Origin: Notamacropus eugenii
Taxonomy: Eukaryota; Chordata; Mammalia; Diprotodontia; Macropodidae
DNA length: 64,000 bases
Reading direction: 5' to 3'
Assembly: GCF_028372415.1 (NCBI RefSeq)
Contig: NC_092872.1
Span: 547,582,205 to 547,646,204 of the forward strand
Both the position numbers and the translations under genes were made by a program. Shown in pieces: positions 44,986 through 55,879 of the stretch. How positions within the stretch are numbered: the first letter of the stretch is position 1; each line of letters begins with the position of its first letter. A model generated the notes under the pieces. The model was given only the letters and a program-made list of their open reading frames with translations, searched no databases and was not told where the DNA came from.

Positions 44986-45029
44986 CATTTTCCCTAGTAG
45001 ACCATGTCCAGCTAGTTAAAAGAATTTAG
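44986..45029 (-). pseudogene. Inverted 5' fragment of the 7SL pseudogene with its flank
   Basis: The complement of 44996-45027 is identical over 32 bases to 43018-43049, which spans the pre-insertion flank, the 5' end of the 7SL copy and its first internal deletion. Similarity continues on both sides (about 62 of 67 bases). The rest of 7SL is missing. Confidence 0.85.
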
Positions 45030-45299
45030 ATGAAGTGACAGCTAGATGGTACAGTGGATAGAATACTGGACTTGGAAGCAAGAAGTTCTGGTTCTGAATC
45101 TTGCTTCAGGTACAAGCTGTGTGAGCCTGGACAAGTTATTTAACAACTCTTGGCTTCAAATTCCTCACCTGTAAATGGAGAGGGTTGGACTCTTTGGAGA
45201 CTGTTGTGAGGTTCAAATGAGACCTTTGTAAAAAATGCTCAGTACAGTGGTTGGCAAATAGTAGGTATTATATAAATACTTATTCCCTTCTCCCCTCAT
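45030..45299 (+). repeat. CORE-SINE, full length
   Basis: 'gtgacagctagatggtacagtgg' head, 'gagcctggacaagttatttaac' core and 'caaatagtaggtattatataaatac' tail. Its 5' two thirds resemble the SINE at 42826-43012, but the tail differs. Confidence 0.85.
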
Positions 45300-45780
45300 G
45301 ATAATTTCAAAGCTTTCAGTTTCGTTAATTTTGTATTGCTATTCTATCCATTTATATCATTGTAGTCACTGGGCATATTGTTTTCCTGGCTCTGCTTTCA
45401 TTACTTTGTATCAGTTCATACATCTTTGTATGTTTTACTGTATGCATCATATTCATTATTCATTATAGCACAGTAAATATTTCATTACCAAAATTGTACC
45501 GCAATTTGCTTAGCCATTCTCTCATTTGATGGACATCTACTTTATTTCCAGTTCTTTGCTACTACAAAGAGTTCTGTTATAAACATTTTGTTGTATATAG
45601 GACTTTTTATTATTGACTTCCTTGGGTATATGGTCAGCAGTAGGATCTTTAGGTCAAGAATGTGGTTATTTTAGTTATTTTCTTAGCGTAATTCCAAGTT
45701 GCATTCCAGAATGATCAGACCAATCCACAGCTACACCAAAAGTATATTAGTATCTTTTCACAATAAATCCAACAATGACC
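45300..45780 (-). mobile_element. L1 3' region, part 2
   Basis: 'gtatcagttcatacatctttg', 'tgcttagccattctctcatttgatggacatc', 'ttccttgggtatatggtcagcagtagg' and 'gaatgatcagaccaatccacagc' are the L1 complement, continuous with 44640-44815. Confidence 0.8.
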
Positions 45781-45784
45781 ATCC

Positions 45785-45920
45785 CATATTTTAATTAAGT
45801 GCATATTGTATGCTAGACAGTATACTAGCCCCTGGGACTACAAAGATAAAAATGAATGAGCCCTTGCACTCAAGAAACATACATTCTGTGTATAACATAT
45901 ACACAGATAAATAATGTCAA
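45785..45920 (-). repeat. L2 tail
   Basis: 'attaagtgcatattgtatgctagacag' and 'gcactcaagaaacatacattc' are the L2 complement. Confidence 0.65.
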
Positions 45921-45969
45921 AAAGTAATCTGGTTTGCCCTATATCCAATTAATTTCAAGTTTTAATGAG

Positions 45970-46470
45970 TTTTCATTTGAAGGAACTGGACACCTTTAAT
46001 TTTGAAAAGAGATGACTCTCCAATAAAGGAACTCCTCCTGCTAGCAGTCACTGCCACCTGAGGGACATTCAAAAAGACTTGGACTTTGAGGTAGACAGTG
46101 CAGAGCCAAGGTGGAATGTGACGACATTGTAGTTGCTTCAAGTATTTGAAGGACTATCATGTGGAAGAATTATTCAACTTGTTTTACTTGGCTCCATAAG
46201 GGAGAACTAGAAACAATGACTAGAAGATGCAAAAAGTCACATTTTGATTTGATGGAATGAAAAAGTTCCTAAAAATGAGGGCAATTGCAAAGTTCAATGG
46301 GCTTCCTCAGGAGGGCACGTATTTCCCATTCCTTTTGGTCTTCAAGTAAAGGTGGGATGACTATCTGTCAGGTATTTCCTGGAGGGGAATATTGCTGCGG
46401 TATGAGTTACATTAGCTGACCTCTCAAGTCTCTTCCAAATCTAAGATTTTATGGTTTTGTGAATTCAGGT
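45970..46470 (+). mobile_element. L3/CR1 3' end with an inserted segment
   Basis: 'gaaggaactggacacctttaattttg' then, after a foreign piece at 46021-46113, 'cttcaagtatttgaaggactatcatgtgg', 'gggcttcctcaggaggg' and 'ctgacctctcaagtctcttcc', the full L3/CR1 3' end. Confidence 0.8.
46021..46113 (+). repeat. Unassigned repeat inserted in L3/CR1
   Basis: It interrupts the L3/CR1 consensus. Its left half matches the complement of about 47890-47937 and its right half matches 48035-48080 directly. One frame reads GTPPASSHCHLRD then DLDFEVDSAEPRWNVTT, which looks like decayed protein. No family could be named. Confidence 0.5.
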
Positions 46471-47134
46471 TGGTGTTTAAGGAGAGTTCTTTTGAGAGAG
46501 CTCCTCCTTTTTAATTAGGGTTTTTGGTTATTTAAGGTCACGTTGACACTCTTTCTTGTTAATAACTGGAGTTTTGTTCCAGACCTGTGGGCTTCTCAAT
46601 ACCCATTAGCTGACATTCCTTTTGCCAGAAGGGCAGTGAGGTGGGGAGGGGGGAAATCTTTGAAGCCTCATTTAAGAAAATTCTGCTGGAAAAATAATTG
46701 TTTTCCCTCAGGGGTTGGCCTACCACACAAGGTCATTGCCTTAATGTAGCTAAGTCAAACACCCTGTGAAAAAGAAAAAAAAAAGTCAGCATTTTCTCTT
46801 TTCTCCAGAGAAGCATGAGTATCAGGTACTAGGAAGAACCAGATTAAAGTGCTCAGGGATTTTAGCCAAGTCCTTCCAACTTTCCACTGCCCAAGGAGGA
46901 TAGATGTCCAGTGAGCCTCCTCATATAGTTTGTGCTATGCTCGATAACTACTCTGTAGATATCGTACACATCTCTGTTCTCTTTGCTGTCATTGTTTAGT
47001 TTAAATTTTAGGCCAAGAAGTTCCATTCTTTTAAGCTAAAGGCTCTAACTTCTAACTTCAAACAAACCACTTCAGTCTTTGTTGTATCCCTCAGTGCAAA
47101 TGGAATGAGAGAAACTGGGATTGAAAATCCACAA
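46471..47134. other. No feature recognised
   Basis: Unassigned. The 68-codon frame at 46543-46749 has no recognisable motif. Confidence 0.4.
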
Positions 47135-47300
47135 GTTCATAAAATGTCAGAGTTGGGAAGGACCTTAAAGGATCATCTAATCCAAATCCTTGTCTGATGG
47201 AAGAGCCCAGAAAGGTAAAGTCATTTACTGATGGTCACACAGTGATTAAGTTGAAGAGCTAGGACTTAAATCCAGCTTATCTGTTTCTAAATCCCGCGTT
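47135..47300 (-). repeat. CORE-SINE
   Basis: 'agagttgggaaggaccttaaaggatcatctaatcc', 'aaagtcatttactgatggtcacacag' and 'ggacttaaatcc' are the SINE complement. Confidence 0.7.
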
Positions 47301-47889
47301 GGTTTCTATTATAACATGGCATAAGATCAGCAGAAGTTTTTCAGGCTGAAAATTTTTTTCATCAAAAAATTTTTTTAGCTTCAAACAACAAAATTAATTA
47401 AATCTGAGTGAATAAGGACCTGTCTCTGGTCATATGCAAAGCTTCACTTCCTCTTCACGTCAAGCAGAAGTACATGACTTGGTGCAATAGGGGCTTGGTA
47501 CTTTGAGGTGCAGAGGCCTGTTGTGTCTGGTCACATGTGATGAAACCATGCTGAAAGGACTTCTTGTATGACACAATAAACCTTGAATCATCCCTTAGAC
47601 CTCTCTCCACCCTGTAGCAGTAGTAGGAGAGGTAGGGAGCTTGTTCAGTTGAAACAGAGAGACAACTTCTGGCTTGCTCCCATCATTCAACCATTCAGCC
47701 TTCTAAATAGTATCATATAACTGAAACATCCTGTTGATTATATCCACCTTGCAAGGAAATCAAGTAAGTGATGACATGGCTGTACCCTTTGATGTTTTTT
47801 CAGTTTTGTATTTCCTGTCTTGAGTAGGTGATTGAATATCCATTTTAAGGTAGATATGTCCAGGCTTGAAGGTGATGAGTTTGAGAGGT
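47301..47889. other. No feature recognised
   Basis: Unassigned. A minus frame extends from 48016 to 47738 through the repeat described next. Confidence 0.4.
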
Positions 47890-48085
47890 TCAGAGGTCCT
47901 GAGTCCATCAGGTGGCAGTGACTGTTAGCAGGAGAAGGTCCTTCACTGGAGAGTATACCACCAGTAGAGAGAAAAGCCTGCAATGAGAAGATGCCATTGA
48001 CAAGGAAAGAGTTCAAGCCCTGTTTTGACTTGCCAGAAGACTTGAACTTTGAGGCAGATCAGTACAGAGCCAAGGTGAAATATAA
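47890..48085. repeat. Unassigned repeat, second copy
   Basis: 47890-47937 and 48035-48080 are each related to halves of 46021-46113, the first in inverted orientation. A plus frame open to TGA near 48109 reads EFKPCFDLPEDLNFEAD. The minus strand over 47890-47940 reads PSPANSHCHLMD. Possibly remnants of a transposon or retroviral ORF. Confidence 0.45.
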
Positions 48086-48324
48086 AATACCTAAACAGGA
48101 ACCTTGAAAACTGCTTCCTGTTTAGATAGTTTTTAAATATCAACCTCCTGGTGAAGTATAACAGTGGTTGTTTATTTAGGTTTATTTTTGTCCTCTGTTT
48201 AGCATTATTTTGTGCGTAGTGAATAAATACCATACCTGATTTACACTGTACACTGAGTACCTTTCTACTATTCCTTTTGGGGAGAGGCATACCCAAGCCA
48301 ACATCTAAACTTTAAGTAATTTTT

Positions 48325-48600
48325 CCCCTGGGAAGCTTGCTGGAGCAATGGATAGTGTGTTGGTCCTGGAGGATGATGGGAATTCTAAGTGGGTCTCAGA
48401 TACTAACTAGGTTTGTGACCCTGGATAAATCACTTCATCTCTGCCTGCCTCAGTTTCATCAGCTATAAGATGGAGATGATGATAACATCTACCTGAGGAT
48501 CAAATAAGATAATATTTGTATTGTGCTAAATGAGAATGGTGCTTAGCACACAGTAGGGTGTTTACAAATGTTAGTTATTATTATTGTTATTATTAGACTG
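48325..48600 (+). repeat. CORE-SINE, full length
   Basis: 'gcttgctggagcaatggatagtg' head, 'gaccctggataaatcacttc' core, 'gtgcttagcacacagtagg' and a (TTA)n end at 48572-48596. Confidence 0.85.
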
Positions 48601-48809
48601 AATATGTGCATCCAGAGCAAAGGAGTACCTTATGGAGAAGGTCCTTAGCCCTTTGGCTCCAACTGAGGTCAATTGTGTTAGAAAAACACACTATTGACAA
48701 CCATTAGCTCTCAAAAAAGATTTTCTCCCTGCAGTTACTTGCAGAAGAGCTTATTAACTCCTCCATTGTGTCCTCTTCTGTTTTCTCTTCGACCCTGCAC
48801 TTGTACTGA
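48601..48809. other. No feature recognised
   Basis: Short unassigned stretch. Confidence 0.4.
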
Positions 48810-49150
48810 CATTTTCTTTCTTGAATAGCCAGAGTCAGAGTATGCTGTTCTTCTGGTTCTTAGTAAGCGAATTTGGAGACCTTGAATCCACCCCACACAA
48901 GAAAAGGAATCACTTTAAAATATATCCAATCATTGGTCATTTAGCCTTCATTTGGAGACCTCTAATGAGTTCTCCCATTCTCCTTTTTGATAGCTCTCAT
49001 TGTTACAGAATTCTTTCCTGACATCAAATCTAAATTTGCTTCTTTGCAATTTCTACTCATTTCTCCTGGTTTTGCCCTGAGATCAAACAGAAGAAATTGG
49101 ACCCCTCTTTCACATGGCAGCTTTTCAAAGTATTTGCAGAATATGTACAA
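48810..49150 (-). repeat. L3/CR1 3' region
   Basis: 'gatagctctcattgttacagaattctttcctgacatcaaatc', 'tttctactcatttctcctgg' and 'cacatggcagcttttcaaagtatttg' are the L3/CR1 complement. Confidence 0.75.
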
Positions 49151-49184
49151 TTTTTTTTAAAAGCAGTTTTTGGCAGGAGAGCCT

Positions 49185-49947
49185 AGCAGCTGCTAGAGGT
49201 AGGGGATAGGATCAAAAAAGGCTTCCTGTAGAAGGTTGTGTTTGAGCTGAGTCTTGAAGTAAGTCAAGAATTCCAAGAGGAAAAGATGAGGAAGGAGAAC
49301 ATTCATTGTCTCAAGGCATGAGGATGGCTACTGCAAAGATTCAGTTATGGTGGCTCAAACATGGTGTGCTAGAAGCATCAGGATAGCTTGATTATAGAGT
49401 GAGTGGAGGGAGGTCATGTACTGGAAGAATGGAATGGTCTGAAGGAGCCAGGTTGTGAAAAGCCTCAAATGACCACTAAATGAGTTTATATTTGATCCTG
49501 GAGATAATTGGAAGCTTCTGAAGCTTATTGAGTAATACAGTGACATGTTTAGATCTGTGTTTTAGGGAAAAGACTTTGATAGTGGTGTGCAGGATAGATT
49601 GGAGTGGGAAAACAGTTGATACAGGAAAACCCAATAAAAGACTTTTTCAATAGTCCAGGTGAGAGGTGATGAGATCCTGAATTAGGGCAGTGCCTGTGTG
49701 AATGCTGGAGGAGACATATAGGAGAGATATTATAGAGAGAGAAAAGATAGGATTTGGTGAATGATGGAGTATGTGAGGTCAGAGAGGGTGAGGAGTTGCA
49801 GATTACTCTGAAGTTGTGAACCTAGGTGACTATGAGCATGGTTGTACCCTTAGTAATAATAAGGAAATTTAGAAAAGGAATAAATTTGGGGGAGAAGATA
49901 ATGAGTTCTATCTTCAACATGCTGAATTTGAGATGCCTACAGGACCT
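49185..49947 (-). mobile_element. L2 LINE, left part (split by LTR)
   Basis: Complement of L2 colinear with 23743-25275: 'aaaggcttcctgtagaaggttg', 'atttgatcctggagataattgg', 'caatagtccaggtgagaggtgatgag' and 'gagttctatcttcaacatgctg'. It stops within 'gatgcctacaggac' at the LTR. Confidence 0.85.
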
Positions 49948-50420
49948 TGTAATGGCAATTGAAATGGGAAGGGCTTTCCCATTCATTAATAGGCCCATGT
50001 GACCTGCTTAAGTCACATGGAAGCCTAAGGCACATGAGTTTGAGTCACTTGTAGCCTATGGTGGGAGGAGTTTGCTGAAGGGGCAGAGCAGGAAGAGATG
50101 GAGCTAGAGTAGAGATGAGAGGAAGTTAGTCAGAGAGTAATCAGAGCTGGGAAAGGCAGCAGGCAGTAAGCAGTCTGAGTGGGAGAGCTTGTTTGTAATT
50201 TGTTTAATGGGGCTGGTTTGTGGGAAGCCTAACAGGGGGAAGGCTTGGGCCTGGTGTTGCCTCTGCATTGTTACTGAGTATAGATGATGATGGATTTGAC
50301 TTTCTGGTGTCAAAAAATGTTTTGATTCTGTCTGCCATGTCTATTGTATTTCATGATTCAAAATTATGCCAGGATATTCATGGCCGCCATAGAGGCTGTG
50401 AATGTCATGTGGGAGCTACA
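49948..50420. mobile_element. Solo LTR nested in L2
   Basis: The 473-bp insert starts TGTAATGG and ends AGCTACA. It separates two halves of one L2 exactly. GACCT (49943-49947) and GACAT (50421-50425) agree at 4 of 5 bases, and L2 elsewhere reads GACAT here, so the left copy has mutated. A 5-bp duplication fits class III (ERVL-like) LTRs. The first bases resemble the LTR at 21547. Confidence 0.75.
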
Positions 50421-50482
50421 GACATCCAGCTTGACATGTCTAATGGGCAGGTGATGATACAGAGCTCAGCAATTCAGTAGAG
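50421..50482 (-). mobile_element. L2 LINE, right part
   Basis: 'catccagcttgacatgtctaatgggcagg' continues the L2 sequence that ended at 49947. Confidence 0.75.
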
Positions 50483-50639
50483 CGAGAGAGAGTCACGTAT
50501 TAGACTATGTTTCCAATAATGGGATGACTGGGTCAAATAACAATTATTTCCATGACTTGAGTTGTGTAGACTGGCACCTTCTTTAAAAAACAAAAATCAG
50601 AATTAAAAACCCTAAAAGTCACAACTTTCTGAACTTTCT

Positions 50640-50990
50640 CCAAAAGCTAACAGCAGCCTTCTCACTCTGGAAGTTCACACAGCCTCCCTTCCTCTGTTTG
50701 ATTGGCTCCTCCCAGAGACCTCCATTTTAAAGAAAGTACCCAGGCTAGCCATGTCTTCATTCCCTTCCAGAATTCACTCCTGACTCTCTGCACTTTCTCC
50801 ACCATGCCCCTCTTTTCTCCCTACCTCTTTCATCTTCCCTTCATGAGTTGTCTTCTTCCATCAGAATGGAAGACTCTTAAGGTTAGAGACTGTCTTTCTG
50901 CTTGTATGTGTACTTCCAGAGCTGAGCCTGAAGCAATGCCTGAAACACAGTAAGCTCAATAAATGATCTTCAACTGAGCTTGACTAACTT
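50640..50990 (+). repeat. L2-clade LINE 3' end
   Basis: 'ctctgcactttctccaccatgcccc', 'gttgtcttcttccatcagaatgg', 'agagactgtctttctgcttgtatg' and 'aagctcaataaatgatcttcaactgag' form a standard LINE 3' end. Confidence 0.7.
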
Positions 50991-51064
50991 TAGATTGGCC
51001 AACAGGTCCATGCATACACAGGCTTTATAAAATCATTGGCAGCACTGAGGAAACATCATCATCC

Positions 51065-51265
51065 CATTCATTAATAATAATCCCTTATATTCACACATTA
51101 GGAAAGTACTTTTAACTGTTCAAAGTAGTTTCATATTCCTTAATTGTCACTAGGTCTCTGAAAGATAGTTAGGGCAGGTTATTACTCATTTTTTACAGAT
51201 AAGGAAACTGAGGAGCACAGGTGTTTAGTGAATTGCTTAAGGTCACTGAATTATAAAACTGGATT
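51065..51265 (-). repeat. MIR
   Basis: 'aataataatcccttatattcac' through 'cagataaggaaactgaggagcacagg' and 'aaggtcactgaattat' are the MIR complement. Confidence 0.7.
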
Positions 51266-51290
51266 GCTGGAAGGGACCTTAGAGAACATC

Positions 51291-52224
51291 TCTTCTAACC
51301 TTTTTATTTTTCTTTCTTTTTTTAATGACTAAAATTTAAATACACAATAAGAACAAATTATAGACTTAAATATTGAAACTTAAATACAAAATAAGCGAAA
51401 AAAGCATGTTGTGCACAGCAAAATATAAGAGAGGATTCAAAATATATAGCAATAAATTTTCATTTCAAGAAATACTACACATTGTGCTGAGTTGTCCATT
51501 TTTTCCTTGCTTCCTTGTAAGTTTTCTTTTGTTCTCTGCTGTGCAATTTTTACTTTGCTCTCTTCCTCCCTTTCTGGCCCCTCCCCTATGCCAAGGCTAC
51601 AATTAAGTGTGGATATATTTAAATACAGATATAGAGATACACATGTACATACATATATACATATATGTATATATACACACACATACATATATAGACATAT
51701 ACTTGCCCTAACAAATTCTTCTCCTGATCTTTGTTTCTGTTTGTGTGTATGTCTTATTTCCTAATCCTCCTAACTCCTCTACTTTACTTCTTCCCACGAC
51801 CTTGCTTCCCTATCGCTTAACCTGCCCTCTGCCAAGGATCCCTGCCTTATCCTCCATTCATAAATCTGAACACCCTTCTCTAACCCCGCCCTTTACCTAT
51901 TCCCTTCCCCTCCCCTCTAGAGACCCCTGCCTATCCCCTTGGCATTTTATTTCTTTCTGAATTTAGAAGACTTCTATATTCTTCTAGATATATATGTATT
52001 ATTCCCTCTTGAATCCATTCCTGATGAAAGTAAGTTTCCAGAACTCACAGCCCTCCTCCCCCTTCCTCATTTTTTAAGAAAGAAGTTGAGGCCAGACAGA
52101 GAGGAAGATAATTTGTTCTAGGTCTTGTTATTTCATACCAGAGCAGGGACTATAGCATGGTTTTCCCAACTCCCAGATCCAGGCTCTTTCTAGAACTGTC
52201 TCTAGCTCACTTCCTAGGACCTGT
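51291..52224. other. Low-complexity and possible LINE UTR
   Basis: Contains a (CA/TA)n microsatellite at 51630-51705. The pyrimidine-rich 51710-52060 with 'ccattcctgatgaaagtaag' resembles LINE untranslated sequence. The many open frames here follow from the C/T bias. Confidence 0.35.
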
Positions 52225-52450
52225 CCCTCAGTGGAAAGAGCTCTGGCTTTGGCATCAGAAGACCTGGATTGGAGTACTGGCTCTTCTATTTACAGGTTGT
52301 GTGACCTTGGGCAAGTTAGCTAATCTTCTTAGTTCTCAGTTTTGTCATCTATAAAATGAAGATAATAGTACACATACTCCCTATATCACAAAGTTGTGAG
52401 GAAATTGCTTTGTAATCCTTAAAGTGTTACACAAAATAGTTTCTATTTTA
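52225..52450 (+). repeat. CORE-SINE
   Basis: 'cagtggaaagagctctggctttggcatcagaagacctgg', 'gaccttgggcaagttagc' and 'ataaaatgaagataatagtac' are in order. Confidence 0.8.
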
Positions 52451-52690
52451 AAACAAACTTCATTCATGTCTTTTGTTTTTAATATCATAATCATCTCTGA
52501 ATAGTCTCCTTGCCTTCCCCCAACACCAACAAATGAGTTTTCATTTGTAACAAAGAAAAACAGTTAAGCAAAATACCTCAGGTAAGCAGCCCCCCAGACA
52601 ATGTGTGCAGCATTCTATACCTATAGTCCCACACCTGTCTTCCAAAAGATAAGAGGTACTGCTCCATCAAGATTAACTATTATTGGCAAT
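52451..52690 (-). repeat. L1 3' UTR fragment
   Basis: 'catgtcttttgtttttaatatcataatcatctc' and 'caaagaaaaacagttaagcaaaatacc' are the complement of the marsupial L1 3' UTR. Confidence 0.6.
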
Positions 52691-52694
52691 TCCA

Positions 52695-52870
52695 CCCAAA
52701 ACCCTGTAATTGAAGAGGCACAGAAACTATCAAAGTATTTTACAGATGAGGAAACTAAGGCTAAGGGAGATTATTTCCCAGGGAACTAGGAATTATTTGA
52801 GGCAGAGTTTAAATTCAGGTCTTACTTGCTTTCTGTCCTGTACTCTATCCACTGTACCACCTAGGTACCT
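52695..52870 (-). repeat. MIR/CORE-SINE
   Basis: 'tattttacagatgaggaaactaaggc', 'gagtttaaattcaggtctta' and 'ctatccactgtaccacctagg' are the SINE complement. Confidence 0.75.
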
Positions 52871-53049
52871 CTACAAGTTGTTCTGTGATTTGGGGTAAGT
52901 CCTTTCTTCTCTCTGGGCTGTAGTTTCCTTTTCTGTAACAGGAGGGAGTTGGGCTACATGATCATTGTAGCCTTTTCCCACTCTGGCTCTCTTTGGTTTA
53001 TATTCTGAAACCAGACATTCATTGATTCCTTCCTCTAGCTGCCTTTAGA

Positions 53050-53360
53050 GAGGCCATATGGTTGAATGGAAGGAGTGCTAGACTTGGAGTCAGGAAAGCG
53101 CTAGGTTCTACTTTTTTCCTTTAGTCTTGCCTTATCACACCTTTATTAGTAGTGAATCCATGAGTATGTCACTTTTTCTCTTCAAACCTGAGTTTTCCCA
53201 TCTTCAGGATTTTTGTGAAGATCAAATGAAATGGTACCTATAGAGGCTCTCTGAACCTTAAAGTGCTCCCTAAATATTGGCTATTATTTTCTGACCTCAT
53301 GCTGCTCAGCTCCTGGCACATAATAAGTGCTTAATAAATACCTGTTGCTTAATTGACGAG
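53050..53360 (+). repeat. CORE-SINE followed by L2 tail
   Basis: 'gaatggaaggagtgctagacttggagtcagg' to 'aaagtgctccctaaatattggc' is a SINE. 53295-53360 ('cacataataagtgcttaataaatacctg') is an L2 terminus. Confidence 0.7.
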
Positions 53361-54044
53361 AAATGTCTTTAACTTACCCCTCCCCTCCATGAAGTTTGAG
53401 CAATAGCTTTATGGTTTGTAAGTAGAAACACACCCTATATAGACCACCTTGTTACCTATCATTCTAAAAACATTTTTGTTGTGGAAAATTTCCAGACTTC
53501 AAAATTTTCAGTGTACAACCTTGTCTTTCATCTCTTTCTTTCTCACTCATCTGGAAAGCCCTTGTTTGTTAGGGTTACTGGTTTCCCTTTCTGGAGGATC
53601 TGCTTTGGACTCTCTCAGGCATTTGTGGATAGATTCAGGGAGAACAGATCAGGAGGAAAGCAAAGTGCATGAAGAGGAACAGAAATGTGTCCAGATCACC
53701 CACACAGAAAGTTACCCAGCTAGAGAAAAGGACCATAGGCAGAGATCCATAGGTCCTTTTAGTCTTCTATGGCAATTCATTCCTGAAGCACTACCTCATT
53801 GAGAGGCACTCTGATACTTTAGCTGCTTTTTTTTTTAAACAAAGAGTAGTTCTTTTCCCTTTTGGTTTCCAGCCAATTCATGTTCCATGCAGAAATATAT
53901 ACCTCTAGGGAATGACTATAATGTCACTTTATATTGGACTTCCAGAATGCCCAAGGTCCATATGTGTAGTTGTCCAGTTTAGCCGAGATCATGCTTGCTG
54001 TAAAGAATACTTTTTCTCTTTGGAGTCAGTCTCAGAGTTAAGAG
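53361..54044. other. No feature recognised
   Basis: Unassigned. The 117-codon frame at 53449-53802 shows no domain. Confidence 0.4.
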
Positions 54045-54480
54045 AATGCTCAAGGACAAGCTAGCCCAACCTATACTTGAGTAAGTATTCTCTCTGCAAC
54101 ATATTTGACAAATAGTCATTCGGCTCTTGTTCAAGATGTCTAGTGAAGGGGGATCCACTGCATCCCCAAAGGTAGCCCATTCTATTTTTAGATTGCTGTA
54201 ATTGTTAGGAAGTCTTTCCTTGTGTCAAGCCTACATTCTCTCCTCTCTTGCCCCACAAAATTCTGCCCTTGGGGCCAAGCAGAACAAATCTCAGCTCAGT
54301 TCTGCATGACAGCCCTTCAAATATTTGAACACAGCTTGTCACCACCCCAGGTCTTTTATTCTCCAAGCTAAACATTCCAAGTTTCTTAAATGGATCAGTC
54401 CATTTAGCATGGACTTAAGACCCTTTCCCATTCTGATCACCCTTTTCCTCTAGCTTATAACAAAACTTCCTAAAATGAGG
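54045..54480 (-). mobile_element. L3/CR1 3' region
   Basis: 'gatccactgcatccccaaaggtagcccattc', 'aattgttaggaagtctttccttgtgtcaagcc', 'cttggggccaagcagaac' and 'gacagcccttcaaatatttg' are the classical CR1 complement. Confidence 0.88.
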
Positions 54481-54597
54481 CATGAACAATTAATTGAACA
54501 CAATGCCCCTCATGGAGGAGCTTTAATATTGCTAGTAGCATAGTCTTGGTTGAGTCCTTTAGCTTCTTCTAAATCTCATTTTTTTCCCCCTTTTGTG

Positions 54598-54805
54598 ATA
54601 TCAATGGTGCAGGGCACTCATGAGAAAATGCCTTCTTCCAGTGCAGTGGCACCATTATTCTGCAACTGAAAGTTTTTGAGGATTGCCTGGGGGCACTGAG
54701 AAGTTAAGTCACTTGCCATATCAGAGAGTCAACACCTGACAGGGACATGATTTGAATCCTGGTCATCTGGATGCTGAGGCTGGACCATTATGCTACTCTG
54801 TAATT
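54598..54805 (-). repeat. tRNA-headed SINE, divergent
   Basis: 'gagaagttaagtcacttgcc', 'catgatttgaatcctgg' and 'ggaccattatgctactctg' are the SINE complement. Confidence 0.6.
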
Positions 54806-54984
54806 ATCATACTTTGAAAACCTTAACACATGATAGAAATGTGAATTATGTGTTATAGATTACCTCCCATGGAGTCTGTTCTGTTTTTTGGCAGGTGATT
54901 CCCTCACCCTAACTTCCTTATGCTGACCAAAGCTATTGGAAACCTTGGTCACCTGACTGGTGTGTTACCAAGTAAGTTTTTAAT

Positions 54985-55135
54985 GTTTATAATAATGATT
55001 CACATGTCTACATACAAGATCCTTTGCTAGATACTGGGGGGTTACAAAGATTGAACAAGTCATGGTCCTCACCTTCAAGGAGATTATGTTCTGGTAGACA
55101 AGATAAGAAATGTACACAAATGACTTACAAAAGCA
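54985..55135 (-). repeat. L2 tail
   Basis: 'ctagatactggggggttacaaag' and 'caccttcaaggagattatgttctgg' are the L2 complement. Confidence 0.7.
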
Positions 55136-55669
55136 GCTGGAATTTCATGAGATTTCAGTTTGTAGGAGATTCCACTCAAATTTAGGCCTGTAACCACTCA
55201 CTGAAAATCCTGTCCTGTAATATTCTGAAATGAAGAAACCTAGGTCACGTAGCAGTGTGTATTACACACAGATACTTCAATTGTGTTATATCTCTCATAC
55301 TCTTTATGACATAGAGGTAATCTTGACCTTTCTTTAAAGTGCTCAATACTTTTTTATTCATTCATTCATTCACAATGAATGCTTCATAGCCCACAATGAG
55401 GGCTTCATAGTACAGTGAAAGAGGGCAGAGGATTCTCTTTGCCTAGCTCAATATCTTCTCCACTCTTCTTTCCTTGGACAGTTCCTGACGCCTTGATCGT
55501 CTTCCTATCCTTTGACAGCTGTGTCAAATGTATTATCAGCTCCTGTAGGATTCCTTGGTCCCTTGATATCTGAACAATTCAGTCTCTCCCTCTTCTCCTT
55601 ATTTTCTTTATCTTTTATCTCCATTTCTCCCTCCTCCCTCCCTTTTTCACTCTCTCCCTTCTTCCCTAC
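55136..55669. other. No feature recognised
   Basis: Unassigned. (ATTC)n at 55356-55372 and a pyrimidine-rich run at 55580-55670. Confidence 0.4.
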
Positions 55670-55870
55670 TTCAATAAAAATTGTTTTTATTGGTACTTTT
55701 TTACATCATAATCATTTTTAATGCATCCCTCTCCTTCCTACCCAGATAACCATTCTTCATTACAAATATTTAAAAATATATAGGAAAATATAGGAAAACT
55801 AACCAATAGTTTTAAGCATTCATTTTCCCCCTCCCTCTCCGCTCCCCCATCCATTGGGAAAAAATAAGGA
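55670..55870 (-). mobile_element. L1 3' UTR, part 1
   Basis: 'caataaaaattgtttttattgg' and 'cattacaaatatttaaaaatatatagg' resemble the complement of an L1 3' end. It probably belongs with 56280-56625. Confidence 0.5.
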
Positions 55871-55879
55871 ATTAGAACC

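Noticed and set aside
51437..52121. Cluster of open frames rich in Pro, Leu and Ser
   Set aside because: Produced by pyrimidine-rich low-complexity and microsatellite DNA.
53449..53802. 117-codon plus frame
   Set aside because: No recognisable domain, and a second frame overlaps it. Probably chance.
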